The position numbers and the translations under genes are program-made. Below the pieces are notes generated by a model, which worked only from the letters and a program-made list of their open reading frames with translations, did no database searches and had not been told where the DNA came from. Of a stretch of DNA of 31,750 nucleotides, positions 1 to 8,439 are shown piece after piece. The stretch is from an uncultured Oxalobacteraceae bacterium (GTDB lineage: Bacteria > Pseudomonadota > Gammaproteobacteria > Burkholderiales > Burkholderiaceae): NCBI GenBank assembly GCA_946480015.1, contig CAMLIL010000066.1, positions 1 to 31,750 on the forward strand, written 5' to 3'. The first letter of the stretch is position 1; each line of letters opens with the position of its first letter.

Positions 1-868
<868 letters not shown>

Positions 869-890
869 AGGAGTTTGCAGTCTAGGTTGG

Positions 891-1526
891 TTATTCGGCA
901 GGCGCCTTCAGGTCGGGCGCGGTGGTTTTCAGGGGCAGCTGCTCGGGGGCGACCACGCCCATCGAGACGATGTACTTCAGGGCGGCATCGACCGTCATGT
1001 CCAGTTCGATCACCTTGGAGCGTTCGAGCATGAGGAAGAAGCCGGAGGTCGGATTCGGGGTCGTGGGCACGTACACGCTGACGTAGTCGCCGACCAGGTG
1101 GTTGCTGACGTCGCCGCCGGGCACCCCGGTCAGGAAGCCGATGGTCCAGCTGTCCTGGTGAGGATATGGCAGCAGCACGGCTTTGCGGAAGGCATTGCCG
1201 GAGGACGAGAACAGCGTGTCCGATACCTGCTTGACGCTGCCGTACAGCGAGCTGACCACGGGGATGCGGTGCAGCAGCTTTTCCCACAGGCGCACGATGT
1301 AGTTGCCAACCAGGTTATTGGTCAACAGGCCGGTCAGGAACACGATGGCGATGGTCAGGACCGCGCCCACGCCGGGGATGTTGCGCCCCAGCAGCTCGCG
1401 CGGTTGCCATTGCGCGGGCACCAGCAACAGCGACTGGTCCAGTGTACTGATGACCAGATTGAGCACCCACGCCGTGATGGCGATGGGCACGAGGACCAAC
1501 ATGCCGGTCAGGAAATATTTACGCAT
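891..1526 (-). CDS. DUF502 family membrane protein
   Basis: 211 residues. Starts [20 protein letters not shown], a positively charged N-terminus followed by a membrane helix (about 5-27). A second helix lies at about 52-72 ([17 protein letters not shown]). The soluble half carries [14 protein letters not shown] and the later FLTGVPGG...[16 protein letters not shown], which are characteristic of the DUF502 family; the biochemical role of the family is not established. Length matches the family. It lies 22 nt upstream of aspS and 49 nt downstream of the FmdB gene on the same strand, an arrangement I recall as common in betaproteobacteria. Probably an inner-membrane protein; no function is claimed. 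Confidence 0.88.
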   Translation of the reverse strand: MRKYFLTGMLVLVPIAITAWVLNLVISTLDQSLLLVPAQWQPRELLGRNIPGVGAVLTIAIVFLTGLLTNNLVGNYIVRLWEKLLHRIPVVSSLYGSVKQVSDTLFSSSGNAFRKAVLLPYPHQDSWTIGFLTGVPGGDVSNHLVGDYVSVYVPTTPNPTSGFFLMLERSKVIELDMTVDAALKYIVSMGVVAPEQLPLKTTAPDLKAPAE

Positions 1527-1575
1527 TGTGCTCTCGGTTGGTTAAGGGATGCGGGGCGAGGCGCATCCATGCCCA

Positions 1576-1893
1576 TCAATCCTTGGCGGCGGGCGCCGCT
1601 GGCGCTGGCGTCGCCGGCGCGGTGCTGGCGGCCGTCTCGGTGGCGGCCGGCGCCGCCGCGGGGGCGCTGTCGGTGGCCGGGCTGGCGGCGGTGCCGGTGG
1701 ACGGCGCATTGCCGCCGCGGAAATCGGTCACATACCAGCCGGTGCCCTTGAGCTGAAATCCAGCCGCGGTGACCTGCTTCTTGAACGTCGGCTTGCCGCA
1801 GGAAATGCAATCGGTCAGGACCGGATCGGAAATCTTCTGCAGGACATCCTTGGCGAAACCGCATGATTCGCAGCGGTAGGCGTAAATCGGCAT
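1576..1893 (-). CDS. FmdB-family zinc-ribbon protein
   Basis: 105 residues from MPIYAYRCESCG. The first 40 residues form the FmdB/CxxC_CXXC_SSSS regulatory-type zinc ribbon: CESC near residue 8 and CISC near residue 32 give the two Cys pairs. ATG 1893 is chosen over an upstream in-frame start at 1917 because the family begins MPIY.Y.C and because a GGAG lies 8 nt before it. The region around residues 40-60 (FKKQVTAAGFQLKGTGWYVTDF) is typical. The C-terminal third is a low-complexity Ala/Pro/Thr tail, probably disordered. It is 85 nt downstream of ubiB and may be driven partly by a -10-like TATAAT in that gap. Its role is unknown; the name comes from a formamidase regulator and should not be read literally. 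Confidence 0.85.
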   Translation of the reverse strand: MPIYAYRCESCGFAKDVLQKISDPVLTDCISCGKPTFKKQVTAAGFQLKGTGWYVTDFRGGNAPSTGTAASPATDSAPAAAPAATETAASTAPATPAPAAPAAKD

Positions 1894-1925
1894 TGAATAC
1901 TCCGCAAAAATCGTCAAAACCCTGA

Positions 1926-1931
1926 ATTATA
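1926..1931 (-). promoter_or_regulatory. Candidate -10 box for FmdB-DUF502-aspS
   Basis: On the minus strand a perfect TATAAT lies 33 nt upstream of the FmdB start, inside the 85-nt ubiB-FmdB gap. No good -35 box is visible at 16-18 nt. A short AAGCC/GGCTT inverted repeat lies just upstream. It could be an internal promoter separating the aspS part of the cluster from the ubi genes. Low certainty. Confidence 0.3.
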
Positions 1932-1978
1932 AGCCTTTTGTAGGGCTTCTGAGTCATTTATGGACGATAGGCAACGCA

Positions 1979-3544
1979 TCACTGCGGATACCAGCGCAGC
2001 AGCTGGATCGCCACCAGCCCGATGCCGAGGGCGCCGGCAAAATACGCCACAAAGCTGAGCAGGCGGTTGGTGCGCTGTTGTTCCAGCACCAGCAGGCGCA
2101 GCAGGTCGTTGTCGGTGGAGTCGCGCGTGCCTTCCCGCTCCAGCGCCCGGTGCACCAGGCGCGGCAATGCCGGCAGGATCTTGTTGTAGCGCGGAGCCTC
2201 TTCCTTCAAGCGTTCCCACAGGCCGCGCCAGCCGATCTGCTCGCCCATCCAGCGCTCCAGGTAGGGCTTGGCGGTCTTCCACAGGTCCAGGTCGGGGTCG
2301 AGCTGGCGGCCCAGGCCTTCGATATTGAGCAGGGTCTTTTGCAGCAGCACCAGCTGGGGCTGGACTTCGACATTGAAGCGGCGGCTGGTCTGGAACAGGC
2401 GCAGCAGGATCTGGCCGAAGGAAATATCCTTGAGGGGGCGGTCGAAAATCGGTTCGCAGCAGGCGCGCACCGCCGCTTCCAGTTCGTCGACCCGGGTTTC
2501 GCGCGGCGCCCAGCCCGATTCGATGTGGGCTTCGGCCACGCGTTTGTAGTCGCGCCGGAAAAAGGCCAGGAAGTTTTGCGACAGGTAATCCTTGTCGAAG
2601 TCGTTGAGGGTGCCGACGATGCCGAAGTCGAGCGCGATGTAGCGGCCGAAGGTTGCCGGCGCCACCGAGACCAGGATGTTCCCGGGGTGCATATCGGCGT
2701 GGAAGAAGCCGTCGCGAAACACCTGGGTGAAAAAAATCTCCACGCCGTCGCGCGAGAGTTTTTTCAGGTCCACGCCTTCGGCTTCCAGGCGGTCGATCTG
2801 CGATACCGGAATGCCGTGCATGCGTTCCATGACGATCACGCTGCTGGAGCAATAGTCCCAGTACATTTCCGGCACCATCAGCAGGGTCGAGTCGGCGAAA
2901 TTGCGGCGCAGCTGGCTGGCGTTGGCGGCTTCGCGCATCAGGTCGAGTTCGTCGTGCAGGTATTTGTCGAACTCGGCCACCACTTCGCGCGGCTTGAGGC
3001 GCTTGCTTTCGGCCCACAGGCGGTTGGTCCATTCGGCGGCGATGTGCATCAGGGCCACGTCTTCGTCGATCAGCTTTTTCATGCCGGGGCGCAGCACCTT
3101 GACGGCGACTTCCTTGCCGTCGCGCAGGGTGGCGAAGTGGACCTGGGCGATCGAGGCGGACGCCACGGGGGTGCGGTCGAAACTGGCGAACAGCTCGTCG
3201 GGGTGGGCGTGCAGCGAGCGCTGGATCTGGGCGATGGCCAGCGCGGTGTCGAAGGGCGGGACGCGGTCTTGCAGGCGCGCCAGTTCGTCGGCGATGTCGG
3301 GCGGCATCAGGTCGCGCCGGGTCGACAGCACCTGGCCGAACTTCACGAAAATGGGGCCGAGTTCTTCCAGTGCGCGGCGCAGGCGTTCGCCGCGCGGGGC
3401 GGACAGGTCGCGCCAGAAAATCACGGTATCGATCAGTTTGGCGGTGCGCGGTACCTTGAGGCCGGAAATGGCGATTTCATCGAGTCCGTATTTGACCGCT
3501 ACGCGCAAGATTTTCAGCAGGCGCAGAAATTTCAATATCATCAA
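1979..3544 (-). CDS. ubiB: UbiB, atypical kinase-like protein of ubiquinone synthesis
   Basis: 521 residues, the usual size for UbiB (ABC1/ADCK family), required for ubiquinone biosynthesis at the inner membrane. Visible landmarks are the KxGQ motif (K68-Q71 in [16 protein letters not shown]), the nucleotide-binding lysine in [10 protein letters not shown] (about K149), the catalytic-loop equivalent [10 protein letters not shown] (283-292) and the metal-binding DFG (306-308). A hydrophobic C-terminal segment at about 495-516 should anchor the protein in the membrane. Its ATG overlaps the ubiJ stop as ATGA, so the two are probably translationally coupled. UbiJ is a known accessory of the same pathway. 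Family knowledge assigns UbiB an ATPase role rather than protein kinase activity. Confidence 0.95.
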   Translation of the reverse strand: MMILKFLRLLKILRVAVKYGLDEIAISGLKVPRTAKLIDTVIFWRDLSAPRGERLRRALEELGPIFVKFGQVLSTRRDLMPPDIADELARLQDRVPPFDTALAIAQIQRSLHAHPDELFASFDRTPVASASIAQVHFATLRDGKEVAVKVLRPGMKKLIDEDVALMHIAAEWTNRLWAESKRLKPREVVAEFDKYLHDELDLMREAANASQLRRNFADSTLLMVPEMYWDYCSSSVIVMERMHGIPVSQIDRLEAEGVDLKKLSRDGVEIFFTQVFRDGFFHADMHPGNILVSVAPATFGRYIALDFGIVGTLNDFDKDYLSQNFLAFFRRDYKRVAEAHIESGWAPRETRVDELEAAVRACCEPIFDRPLKDISFGQILLRLFQTSRRFNVEVQPQLVLLQKTLLNIEGLGRQLDPDLDLWKTAKPYLERWMGEQIGWRGLWERLKEEAPRYNKILPALPRLVHRALEREGTRDSTDNDLLRLLVLEQQRTNRLLSFVAYFAGALGIGLVAIQLLRWYPQ

Positions 3545-4185
3545 AGGTCCAAAGGTTGTTGGCCGGCTGCACCCGCCGTCTGCGTTGGCGGATTCAGCAA
3601 TTGTTCCAGGCGCGCGATGCGCTTGGCGGCGCGCTCGACATCGTCGCGCAAGCGGCTCACGTCGCTGCCGAATTGCTCGAGCTGGGGCGGGCGCACCAGC
3701 AGCGGCTGTTCTTCGGTCAAGAATTCGGCCAGGTTTTCAGCCGCCTTGCGCTGGCCGGTGCGCAGCGCGTCGGCCGCGCTGCGCACGCCACCGACCAGGC
3801 GGCGCGCGGTGATCGGACCGACCAGGCGTTCCAGGTCGAACTCGGCTTCCCAGCGCAAGCCCTTGCTCAACTGGGAAATCGTGTTGGCGAACTCGGCATC
3901 GCCCTCGATCTTAACGTATGAGAACGCGCGCTCGCGATTCTGCACAATCAATGGCAAATCGGCCAGCTGCACGCGAATCGTCACGTTGGCGGGCGTGCCG
4001 GCGCTGCCCGCTTCGAGCATGCCGTCGCGCGCCACGCGCATGCGCACGGCAAAGCCGCTGGCGTCGATGCAGGCCTCCTTGCCGGCATGGCGCGCCAGCG
4101 CATCCCGGGCCCAGGCTTCCTGTGCCAGCAGGTGGTTGATGGCCGCGATGGCGGGGGTGCTCAAGGGTGAAGTCGTGAGGGGCAT
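3541..4185 (-). CDS. ubiJ: UbiJ-like SCP2-domain ubiquinone accessory protein
   Basis: 214 residues from [20 protein letters not shown]. The middle (about residues 30-115) has the SCP2 sterol-carrier-like fold pattern, with a stretch of ligand-domain strands ([15 protein letters not shown]) and [20 protein letters not shown]. The C-terminus ([23 protein letters not shown]) is a predicted coiled coil, as in E. coli UbiJ, which binds lipid within the Ubi complex. The open frame extends upstream to 4419, but that extension enters the leader region and does not look like the family, so ATG 4185 is used. It overlaps ubiB by ATGA. Assignment rests on the SCP2 pattern plus adjacency to ubiB; sequence conservation of this family is low. 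Confidence 0.8.
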   Translation of the reverse strand: MPLTTSPLSTPAIAAINHLLAQEAWARDALARHAGKEACIDASGFAVRMRVARDGMLEAGSAGTPANVTIRVQLADLPLIVQNRERAFSYVKIEGDAEFANTISQLSKGLRWEAEFDLERLVGPITARRLVGGVRSAADALRTGQRKAAENLAEFLTEEQPLLVRPPQLEQFGSDVSRLRDDVERAAKRIARLEQLLNPPTQTAGAAGQQPLDL

Positions 4186-4376
4186 CTCTTTAGGCTCTAG
4201 CGAACAAAACCGCCCGGAAATTCGGGCGCTGTCGATCTTACCAGTTTGCAGCCGGGATTTCCGGCTGACGCAGCCGCCCCCTTCACTGGCGGATTGCAAA
4301 CCAGCTGGAACTATTTGCCCATCCCATACCACTCTATATGAGCACGTCCTAACATACCCTTGCGAGATTTCAAAAG

Positions 4377-5273
4377 ATGCCGTTAACAAAAAATATCCTT
4401 GCAAATACGTCGAGAGCAACGGATTACCTCACCACCCACAACGATCTCCCACCCACTGCGGACGCGCCTGCCTTGCCAGTGCAAGCGCGTGGAGCAACTG
4501 CAAAACGTCGAGTTCATATACAGGGCATTGCCTCCTGGCGGAGCAAGCAGACAATGCAGGACACGCGTGCCGACGATCAAGCCAACCGGCACCGGTCACA
4601 GAGCGTCCCGGCCACACTGGTAGCCGCCGACAGGTCGCGCGCCGTCAACGGATTTCCGGACTGGAGCGCGCAGCGCATGCGCCCGCCCCCCGATCTCGAT
4701 GTGACGTATGGTTCGGCTCGTCCGCCACGGGCCAAGTCTAAAAAGGCATCCGGCATCCAACCCGCGGAACGTAACCCGCAGGACGGGATGGTGCTCATCC
4801 ACCCCGGGCGTATCATCGTCAATCCAACATTAACCCCGGAACTGTCCGTTCGCCTGCAAGAAGTCCGTGAAGAATTGCGAATCGGGGCCGTCTACAAGTG
4901 GAACATTTCCCGGAACGGGCAACTGATGCTAGCAAAAAGCAAACACCCTAGGGGCGAGAAACTGGGCTGGGGCCATCCAACGCTGGTGGGTGGCCTCCGG
5001 GAACCCGAGGCTCGGATCGGTGGCGAGCTTCGCTTCGGAAAGCCTAGCGAGAAGGCTCCCGGTCCGGTCTTCTACATCAATAATGATTCTGGTCGCTATA
5101 GCGAATATGGCGATCGCATCGCTGCCATGTTGGGCAATGTCGCAATCCGTTTTGGAGCCTGCGGATTTTCTGTGCAAACCCAGTGGATCGACAAATCAGA
5201 GGAGGCCTTGAAAGCGCAAGCCGAGAGGAAATCCAAGAAGGCGACGCAAGGCCGTACGCCGCCCCCACCTTAA
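4377..5273 (+). CDS. Unknown accessory protein with effector-like C-terminal module
   Basis: 298 residues; I do not recognise a named family. Residues 1 to about 135 are low-complexity and polar (many Arg, Ala, Pro, Thr), with no signal peptide and no membrane helix. The likely folded part is about 138-275: GMVLIHPGRIIVNPTLTPE, KWNISRNGQLMLAKS, GHPTLVGG, ARIGGELRFG, VFYINNDSGRYSEYGDR and FGACGFSVQTQWID. The order G-H-P-x-L / GGEL / INN-x-SG-x-Y resembles a C-terminal module I recall from effector- and toxin-like proteins; this is memory, not a search result. The gene lies on the opposite strand from its neighbours, between ubiJ and the Tim44-like gene, and its base composition looks lower in GC. 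Start is uncertain: 4377 lacks a clear ribosome site and ATG 4554 is an alternative. Its stop overlaps the stop of the next gene. Confidence 0.7.
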   Translation: MPLTKNILANTSRATDYLTTHNDLPPTADAPALPVQARGATAKRRVHIQGIASWRSKQTMQDTRADDQANRHRSQSVPATLVAADRSRAVNGFPDWSAQRMRPPPDLDVTYGSARPPRAKSKKASGIQPAERNPQDGMVLIHPGRIIVNPTLTPELSVRLQEVREELRIGAVYKWNISRNGQLMLAKSKHPRGEKLGWGHPTLVGGLREPEARIGGELRFGKPSEKAPGPVFYINNDSGRYSEYGDRIAAMLGNVAIRFGACGFSVQTQWIDKSEEALKAQAERKSKKATQGRTPPPP

Positions 5274-6190
5274 GCAAGCTGCTGAATACCTGCCAGCACC
5301 CAGCCGGTGCTGCCGTCGAGCGGCTTGGACATGTTCCACACTTCCGCGAACGGCTGGGCCGGCGCATCGGGGGCCGGCTTGATCATGCCGTTGAACTTCA
5401 CGCTGGCCAGGTGATCGCGGCCGGTGGTTTCCACACCGAGCATCTCGGCGTCGATCGTTACCACGTCGGTGAAGTCGGTGGCGGCGCCGCGCTCGCGGAT
5501 CTGCATGCTCAGTTCGGCGAATACTTCCGGCGTGGTGAATTCACGCAGGTCATTGACGTCGCCCTTGTCCCACGCGGCTTGCATGCGGATGAAGCTCGAC
5601 TTGGCCTGGCGCAGGAAGGCGGCGCTGTCGAAGTCGGGCGGCATGGCCCAGGTGCCGGCATCGGCCGGTGCGCTCTGGTTGAAGGCGCTCTGCTGGGCTG
5701 GCGCGAACGCGGCCGGCTTTTGCAGGCCGGAGCCGATTTCGGGGGTGGCGCCAACCGGCACGGGGTTCTGGTTGAAGCCCGAGAACGAGGAGTTGGCCGG
5801 AGTGTCCTTGCGCTTGAACATGCGGAAAATGAACAGGCCGGCCATGACCAGCAGCGCGATCATCAGGATCGAACCGAGGGCACCGCCGAGCGCGCCGCCC
5901 AGGCCGAAGTGCGAGAACAAAGCGCCCAGGCCGAGGCCCAGCAGCGCGCCGCCGAGGATGCCTTTCCATGGGCTTGGACGCGGCGCGGGCGCGGCCGGCG
6001 TATTGGGCGCCATGCCCGGACGCTGGGCCTGCTGCATCGGCGCCTGCATCGGGGCCGGCGCGGCGTTGCGCGTCACGTTGGTCGACTGGCGTCCGATCGA
6101 GCGGCCGCCACCCAGTGGGCGGGCGCTCGCCTCGGCCACCATCGACAGCGCGGTCACGGCGATCATCAAGCTTGCCAAGAATTTTTTCAT
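5270..6190 (-). CDS. Tim44-like domain membrane protein
   Basis: 306 residues from MKKFLASLMIAVTALSMVAEASA, a clear signal peptide. A Pro/Ala/Gln-rich linker follows (about 40-72), then two Gly-rich membrane segments at about 77-93 and 99-123, and a soluble C-terminal Tim44-like domain (about 185-306) with FDSAAFLRQAKSSFIRMQAAWDKGD, FTTPEVFAELSMQI and the final WNMSKPLDGSTGWVLAGIQQ. The bacterial family is thought to bind lipid or protein at the membrane; no substrate can be read here. ATG 6190 is preferred over 6196 because the AAAGG ribosome site is 9 nt away rather than 3. It starts 18 nt after the ubiE stop, so the two are probably co-transcribed. Confidence 0.87.
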   Translation of the reverse strand: MKKFLASLMIAVTALSMVAEASARPLGGGRSIGRQSTNVTRNAAPAPMQAPMQQAQRPGMAPNTPAAPAPRPSPWKGILGGALLGLGLGALFSHFGLGGALGGALGSILMIALLVMAGLFIFRMFKRKDTPANSSFSGFNQNPVPVGATPEIGSGLQKPAAFAPAQQSAFNQSAPADAGTWAMPPDFDSAAFLRQAKSSFIRMQAAWDKGDVNDLREFTTPEVFAELSMQIRERGAATDFTDVVTIDAEMLGVETTGRDHLASVKFNGMIKPAPDAPAQPFAEVWNMSKPLDGSTGWVLAGIQQLA

Positions 6191-6208
6191 GCTCATATAC
6201 CTTTGATT

Positions 6209-6943
6209 CTAGAATTTGATGCCGGTGTGCAGCGCCGCCACGCCTGCCGTCAGGTTGTAATACTCGACCCGTTCCAGGCCGGCCGTTTCCATCATGGACT
6301 TGAGGGTTTCCTGGTCCGGATGCATGCGGATCGACTCGGCCAGATAACGGTAGCTGTCGGCGTCGCCGGCGATTTTCTGGCCCAGCCAGGGCAGCACTGA
6401 AAACGAATATACATCGTAGGGCTTCTGCAAGACGGACGTTACCTTCGAGAACTCCAGCACCAGCAGCTTGCCGCCAGGCTTGAGCACCCGCCGCATTTCC
6501 GCCAGCGCCTGATCCTTGTGCGTCATGTTGCGCAGGCCGAAGGCGACGCTGACCCGGTCAAAGTAATTGTCCGGGAAGGGCAGCTTTTCCGCGTCACACA
6601 GCAAGGTTGGGGTGACCATGCCTTTATTCAAGAGCCGGTCGCGGCCGACGCGCAGCATGGATTCGTTGATGTCGGTGAGCCAGACCTCGCCGCTGGGGCC
6701 GGCCTGTTTGGCGAAGGCCTTGGCCAGATCGCCCGTGCCGCCGGCGATGTCGAGCACCTTGAAACCGGGACGCACGCCGGCGTTGGCGATGGTGAAGGTC
6801 TTCCAGAGACGGTGCAGGCCGCCCGACATCAGGTCGTTCATGACGTCGTATTTGGCTGCGACGGAGTGAAATACCTTGGCGACCTCCTTGACTTTGTCGT
6901 CCTCGGAGACGGTCTTGTAGCCGAAATGCGTGGTGTTGGTCAT
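6209..6943 (-). CDS. ubiE: UbiE, ubiquinone/menaquinone C-methyltransferase
   Basis: 244 residues from [24 protein letters not shown]-dependent class I methyltransferase that adds the C-methyl group to the demethoxy-quinol ring in ubiquinone synthesis (and to demethylmenaquinone where that exists). Motif I is [11 protein letters not shown] (64-74), motif Post-I is the acidic LTDINESML, and [14 protein letters not shown] plus [15 protein letters not shown] are UbiE/COQ5 signatures. The C-terminus [17 protein letters not shown] is typical. The upstream in-frame start at 6958 is rejected because the family begins near M.. .THFGYK. It heads the ubiE / Tim44-like pair, and a TATAAT sits 30 nt upstream. 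The wider cluster (ubiE, ubiJ, ubiB) places three ubiquinone genes within 5 kb. Confidence 0.96.
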   Translation of the reverse strand: MTNTTHFGYKTVSEDDKVKEVAKVFHSVAAKYDVMNDLMSGGLHRLWKTFTIANAGVRPGFKVLDIAGGTGDLAKAFAKQAGPSGEVWLTDINESMLRVGRDRLLNKGMVTPTLLCDAEKLPFPDNYFDRVSVAFGLRNMTHKDQALAEMRRVLKPGGKLLVLEFSKVTSVLQKPYDVYSFSVLPWLGQKIAGDADSYRYLAESIRMHPDQETLKSMMETAGLERVEYYNLTAGVAALHTGIKF

Positions 6944-6972
6944 TGTTTGCGCTTGCACGTTGGGTTGCGTGC

Positions 6973-6978
6973 ATTATA
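6973..6978 (-). promoter_or_regulatory. Candidate -10 box of the ubiE promoter
   Basis: Perfect TATAAT on the minus strand, 30 nt before the ubiE ATG. The expected -35 position (GTGTGG) is poor, so the promoter may need an activator. A 13-bp perfect inverted repeat begins 33 nt further upstream. Confidence 0.4.
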
Positions 6979-7011
6979 GCTGTCGCATGTGCAAGCCACA
7001 CTCGTTTAGTG

Positions 7012-7041
7012 TACGTCAGCAATGGCCACATTGCTGACGTA
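7012..7041. repeat. 13-bp perfect inverted repeat upstream of ubiE
   Basis: Arms TACGTCAGCAATG (7012-7024) and CATTGCTGACGTA (7029-7041) are exact reverse complements with the 4-nt loop GCCA. It lies between the ubiE -10 box and the end of the small membrane-protein gene (stop at 7121). There is no T-run on either side, so it is not a classical intrinsic terminator. It could be an operator or a factor-dependent terminator for the upstream gene. Confidence 0.6.
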
Positions 7042-7120
7042 GCGCGATTGAAATACCGGAGCGCGGAAACGTCTTGTAGAGCGGCTCAAAGCCGGGGGAA
7101 ACTGGACAGCAGGAAGGAGG

Positions 7121-7297
7121 TTAGGCTTGATTGAATTTCTCTGGCGCTGTGACCAGCACCCAGGGGATTGCAACCGGGCCTAGCAGGGCTACCAGCATTG
7201 CTCTGATAGTCGTTTGTTTTACGTGGCGGTGCTTGGCGATGCTGAGGCAAACCACACCCGAAAGCAGCCAGATTAAAGCTGGTAAATATGTAGTCAT
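7121..7297 (-). CDS. Small two-helix membrane protein, 58 residues
   Basis: Begins MTTYLPALIWLLSGVVCLSI and ends VLVTAPEKFNQA. Two hydrophobic segments (about residues 4-20 and 34-51) flank a basic loop, AKHRHVKQTTIR, the layout of a small inner-membrane protein with a cytoplasmic loop. A ribosome site GGAG lies 5 nt before the ATG. The pattern of a helix, a basic turn, then a Gly-Pro-containing second helix (LLGPVAIPW) resembles many short uncharacterised proteobacterial membrane proteins. A competing 85-residue frame over the same DNA lacks a ribosome site and membrane logic. Function unknown. The gene is easily missed because of its size. Confidence 0.6.
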   Translation of the reverse strand: MTTYLPALIWLLSGVVCLSIAKHRHVKQTTIRAMLVALLGPVAIPWVLVTAPEKFNQA

Positions 7298-7603
7298 ATG
7301 AACTCCAGATACTTGTCACGTGGAAGTTGATGCATGCTGACATGAAAAATTTGCCAATGCAATATCAGATTGCGAAACCGGCGGTCGCGAGGCTGCCGCG
7401 CCGCTTATTGTCCGCGCAAGCGAAAAGCGAATCATGGTGTCCAATTTAGTCCGCAAGAGGGATTCTCTCAAACGGAATCCGTTTCACGTCGGATACCAGC
7501 AAGCCCGGGACGATCGAACCAGCACAGTACAGACCATGCAAGGACGCGACCACGATTGGCGTCAATCGTGCTCAGGATGAATGTGTTGGCGAACGGAAGC
7601 GGC
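7298..7603. other. Gene-free stretch between small membrane protein and DUF971 gene
   Basis: 306 nt without a convincing gene. It holds an odd-length palindrome AAACGGA-A-TCCGTTT (about 7470-7484) and the hairpin at 7551-7570 described separately. The end near 7300-7360 is AT-rich and may contain the promoter of the small membrane-protein gene, but no convincing box pair was found. Confidence 0.5.
7551..7570 (-). terminator. Hairpin after the DUF971 gene, possible terminator
   Basis: Arms CACGATTG and CAATCGTG form a perfect 8-bp stem with a 4-nt loop (GCGT), 33 nt past the DUF971 stop. No U-tract follows on the minus strand, so if it ends the oxidoreductase-HIT-DUF971 transcript it does so without the classical signal. 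Confidence 0.35.
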
Positions 7604-8020
7604 TTAGTGCTGGTGGCCGCAGCCCTTGGCAGCGGTAGGCGCGCCCTTGATGGCGGCCCCCGGCTCGCGCCCGCTATCGCCTTCAAAACCGGCGGCATGC
7701 AGCTTGGCCATGTATTCGGCCCACAGCGTTGCCTGCTCCTTGCCCAGCTTGTACAGATACTCCCAAGTGTAGAGCCCGGTGTTGTGGCCATCGGTGAATG
7801 TCGGCTGGACGGCGTAGTTGCCGACCGGCTGGATATCGCCGATGCCGACCGCGCGCTTGCCCAGCTGGAGCACTTCCTGCCCTGCCCCGTGTCCGCGCAC
7901 TTCGGCGGAGGGCGAATACACGCGCAGCAGTTCGAACGGCAGCGAAAACGCACTGCCGTCGTCGAAGGCGATGTCGAGCACACGCGATTGCTGGTGCACG
8001 GTGAGCGCGGTCGGTGTCAT
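7604..8020 (-). CDS. DUF971 domain protein
   Basis: 138 residues from [20 protein letters not shown]. The core has the DUF971 (gamma-butyrobetaine hydroxylase N-terminal-like) pattern: strands ending SLPFELLRVYSPSAEVRG, then the hallmark VGNYAVQPTFTDGHNTGLYTW at about 66-86. The C-terminus adds a short Ala/Gly tail ending GCGHQH, a possible metal-binding end. Stand-alone DUF971 proteins are often linked to iron-sulfur metabolism; here the neighbour two genes up is a multi-cluster Fe-S oxidoreductase. Its ATG overlaps the HIT stop as ATGA, implying translational coupling. Confidence 0.85.
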   Translation of the reverse strand: MTPTALTVHQQSRVLDIAFDDGSAFSLPFELLRVYSPSAEVRGHGAGQEVLQLGKRAVGIGDIQPVGNYAVQPTFTDGHNTGLYTWEYLYKLGKEQATLWAEYMAKLHAAGFEGDSGREPGAAIKGAPTAAKGCGHQH

Positions 8021-8439
8021 GCCTGCTCCAGCCTGCGTGCGATGCTCGCCGCCAGCTTGGGCAGCAGCGCGCGGCGCCCCGCAAGGATCGGTTCTTCGGT
8101 CGTGCGCACGGCCGGCGTCCACACGGGATTGGGGAAATGCGCATCGTCGGCGAAGCGCGGAATCACGTGCCAGTGCAGATGCGGGGTCATGTTGCCCAGG
8201 CTGGCCACATTGACCTTGCCGGGCGCCATAACGTCGCGCAGCGCCAGTTCGACGTGCCAGACCGCATCGTTCAAGCGCATGCGGTCGGACGGCGACAGGT
8301 CGCTCATTTCCTTCACGTGCTCGTTCCAGATCACCCGGCAAAAACCGGGATAGGCCGCATCGTCGACCAGGATGACGGCCAGCTTGTCATCCCGGTAGAC
8401 CGGCTCGATGGCCAGATTGCACAGTTCGCAGTCGCTCAT
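8017..8439 (-). CDS. HIT family nucleotide hydrolase
   Basis: 140 residues from [20 protein letters not shown]. The histidine-triad motif [10 protein letters not shown] at about 88-97 carries the catalytic His (H-x-H-x-H). HIT enzymes hydrolyse or transfer nucleotides from substrates such as AMP-lysine or dinucleoside polyphosphates; the substrate here cannot be read. CELC near the N-terminus could bind a metal, as in some bacterial HIT proteins. Both ends overlap neighbours by ATGA: with the large oxidoreductase upstream and with DUF971 downstream, so the three are almost certainly one translationally coupled operon. Confidence 0.9.
   Translation of the reverse strand: MSDCELCNLAIEPVYRDDKLAVILVDDAAYPGFCRVIWNEHVKEMSDLSPSDRMRLNDAVWHVELALRDVMAPGKVNVASLGNMTPHLHWHVIPRFADDAHFPNPVWTPAVRTTEEPILAGRRALLPKLAASIARRLEQA

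Noticed and set aside
2078..4741. An 887-codon plus-strand open frame over ubiB and ubiJ
   Set aside because: Antisense shadow of ubiB/ubiJ; low-complexity Gln/Val/His/Gly composition and no ribosome site.
7086..7343. An 85-codon minus-strand frame over the small membrane-protein gene
   Set aside because: No ribosome site and no coherent hydrophobic pattern; the 58-codon frame on the same strand explains the DNA better.
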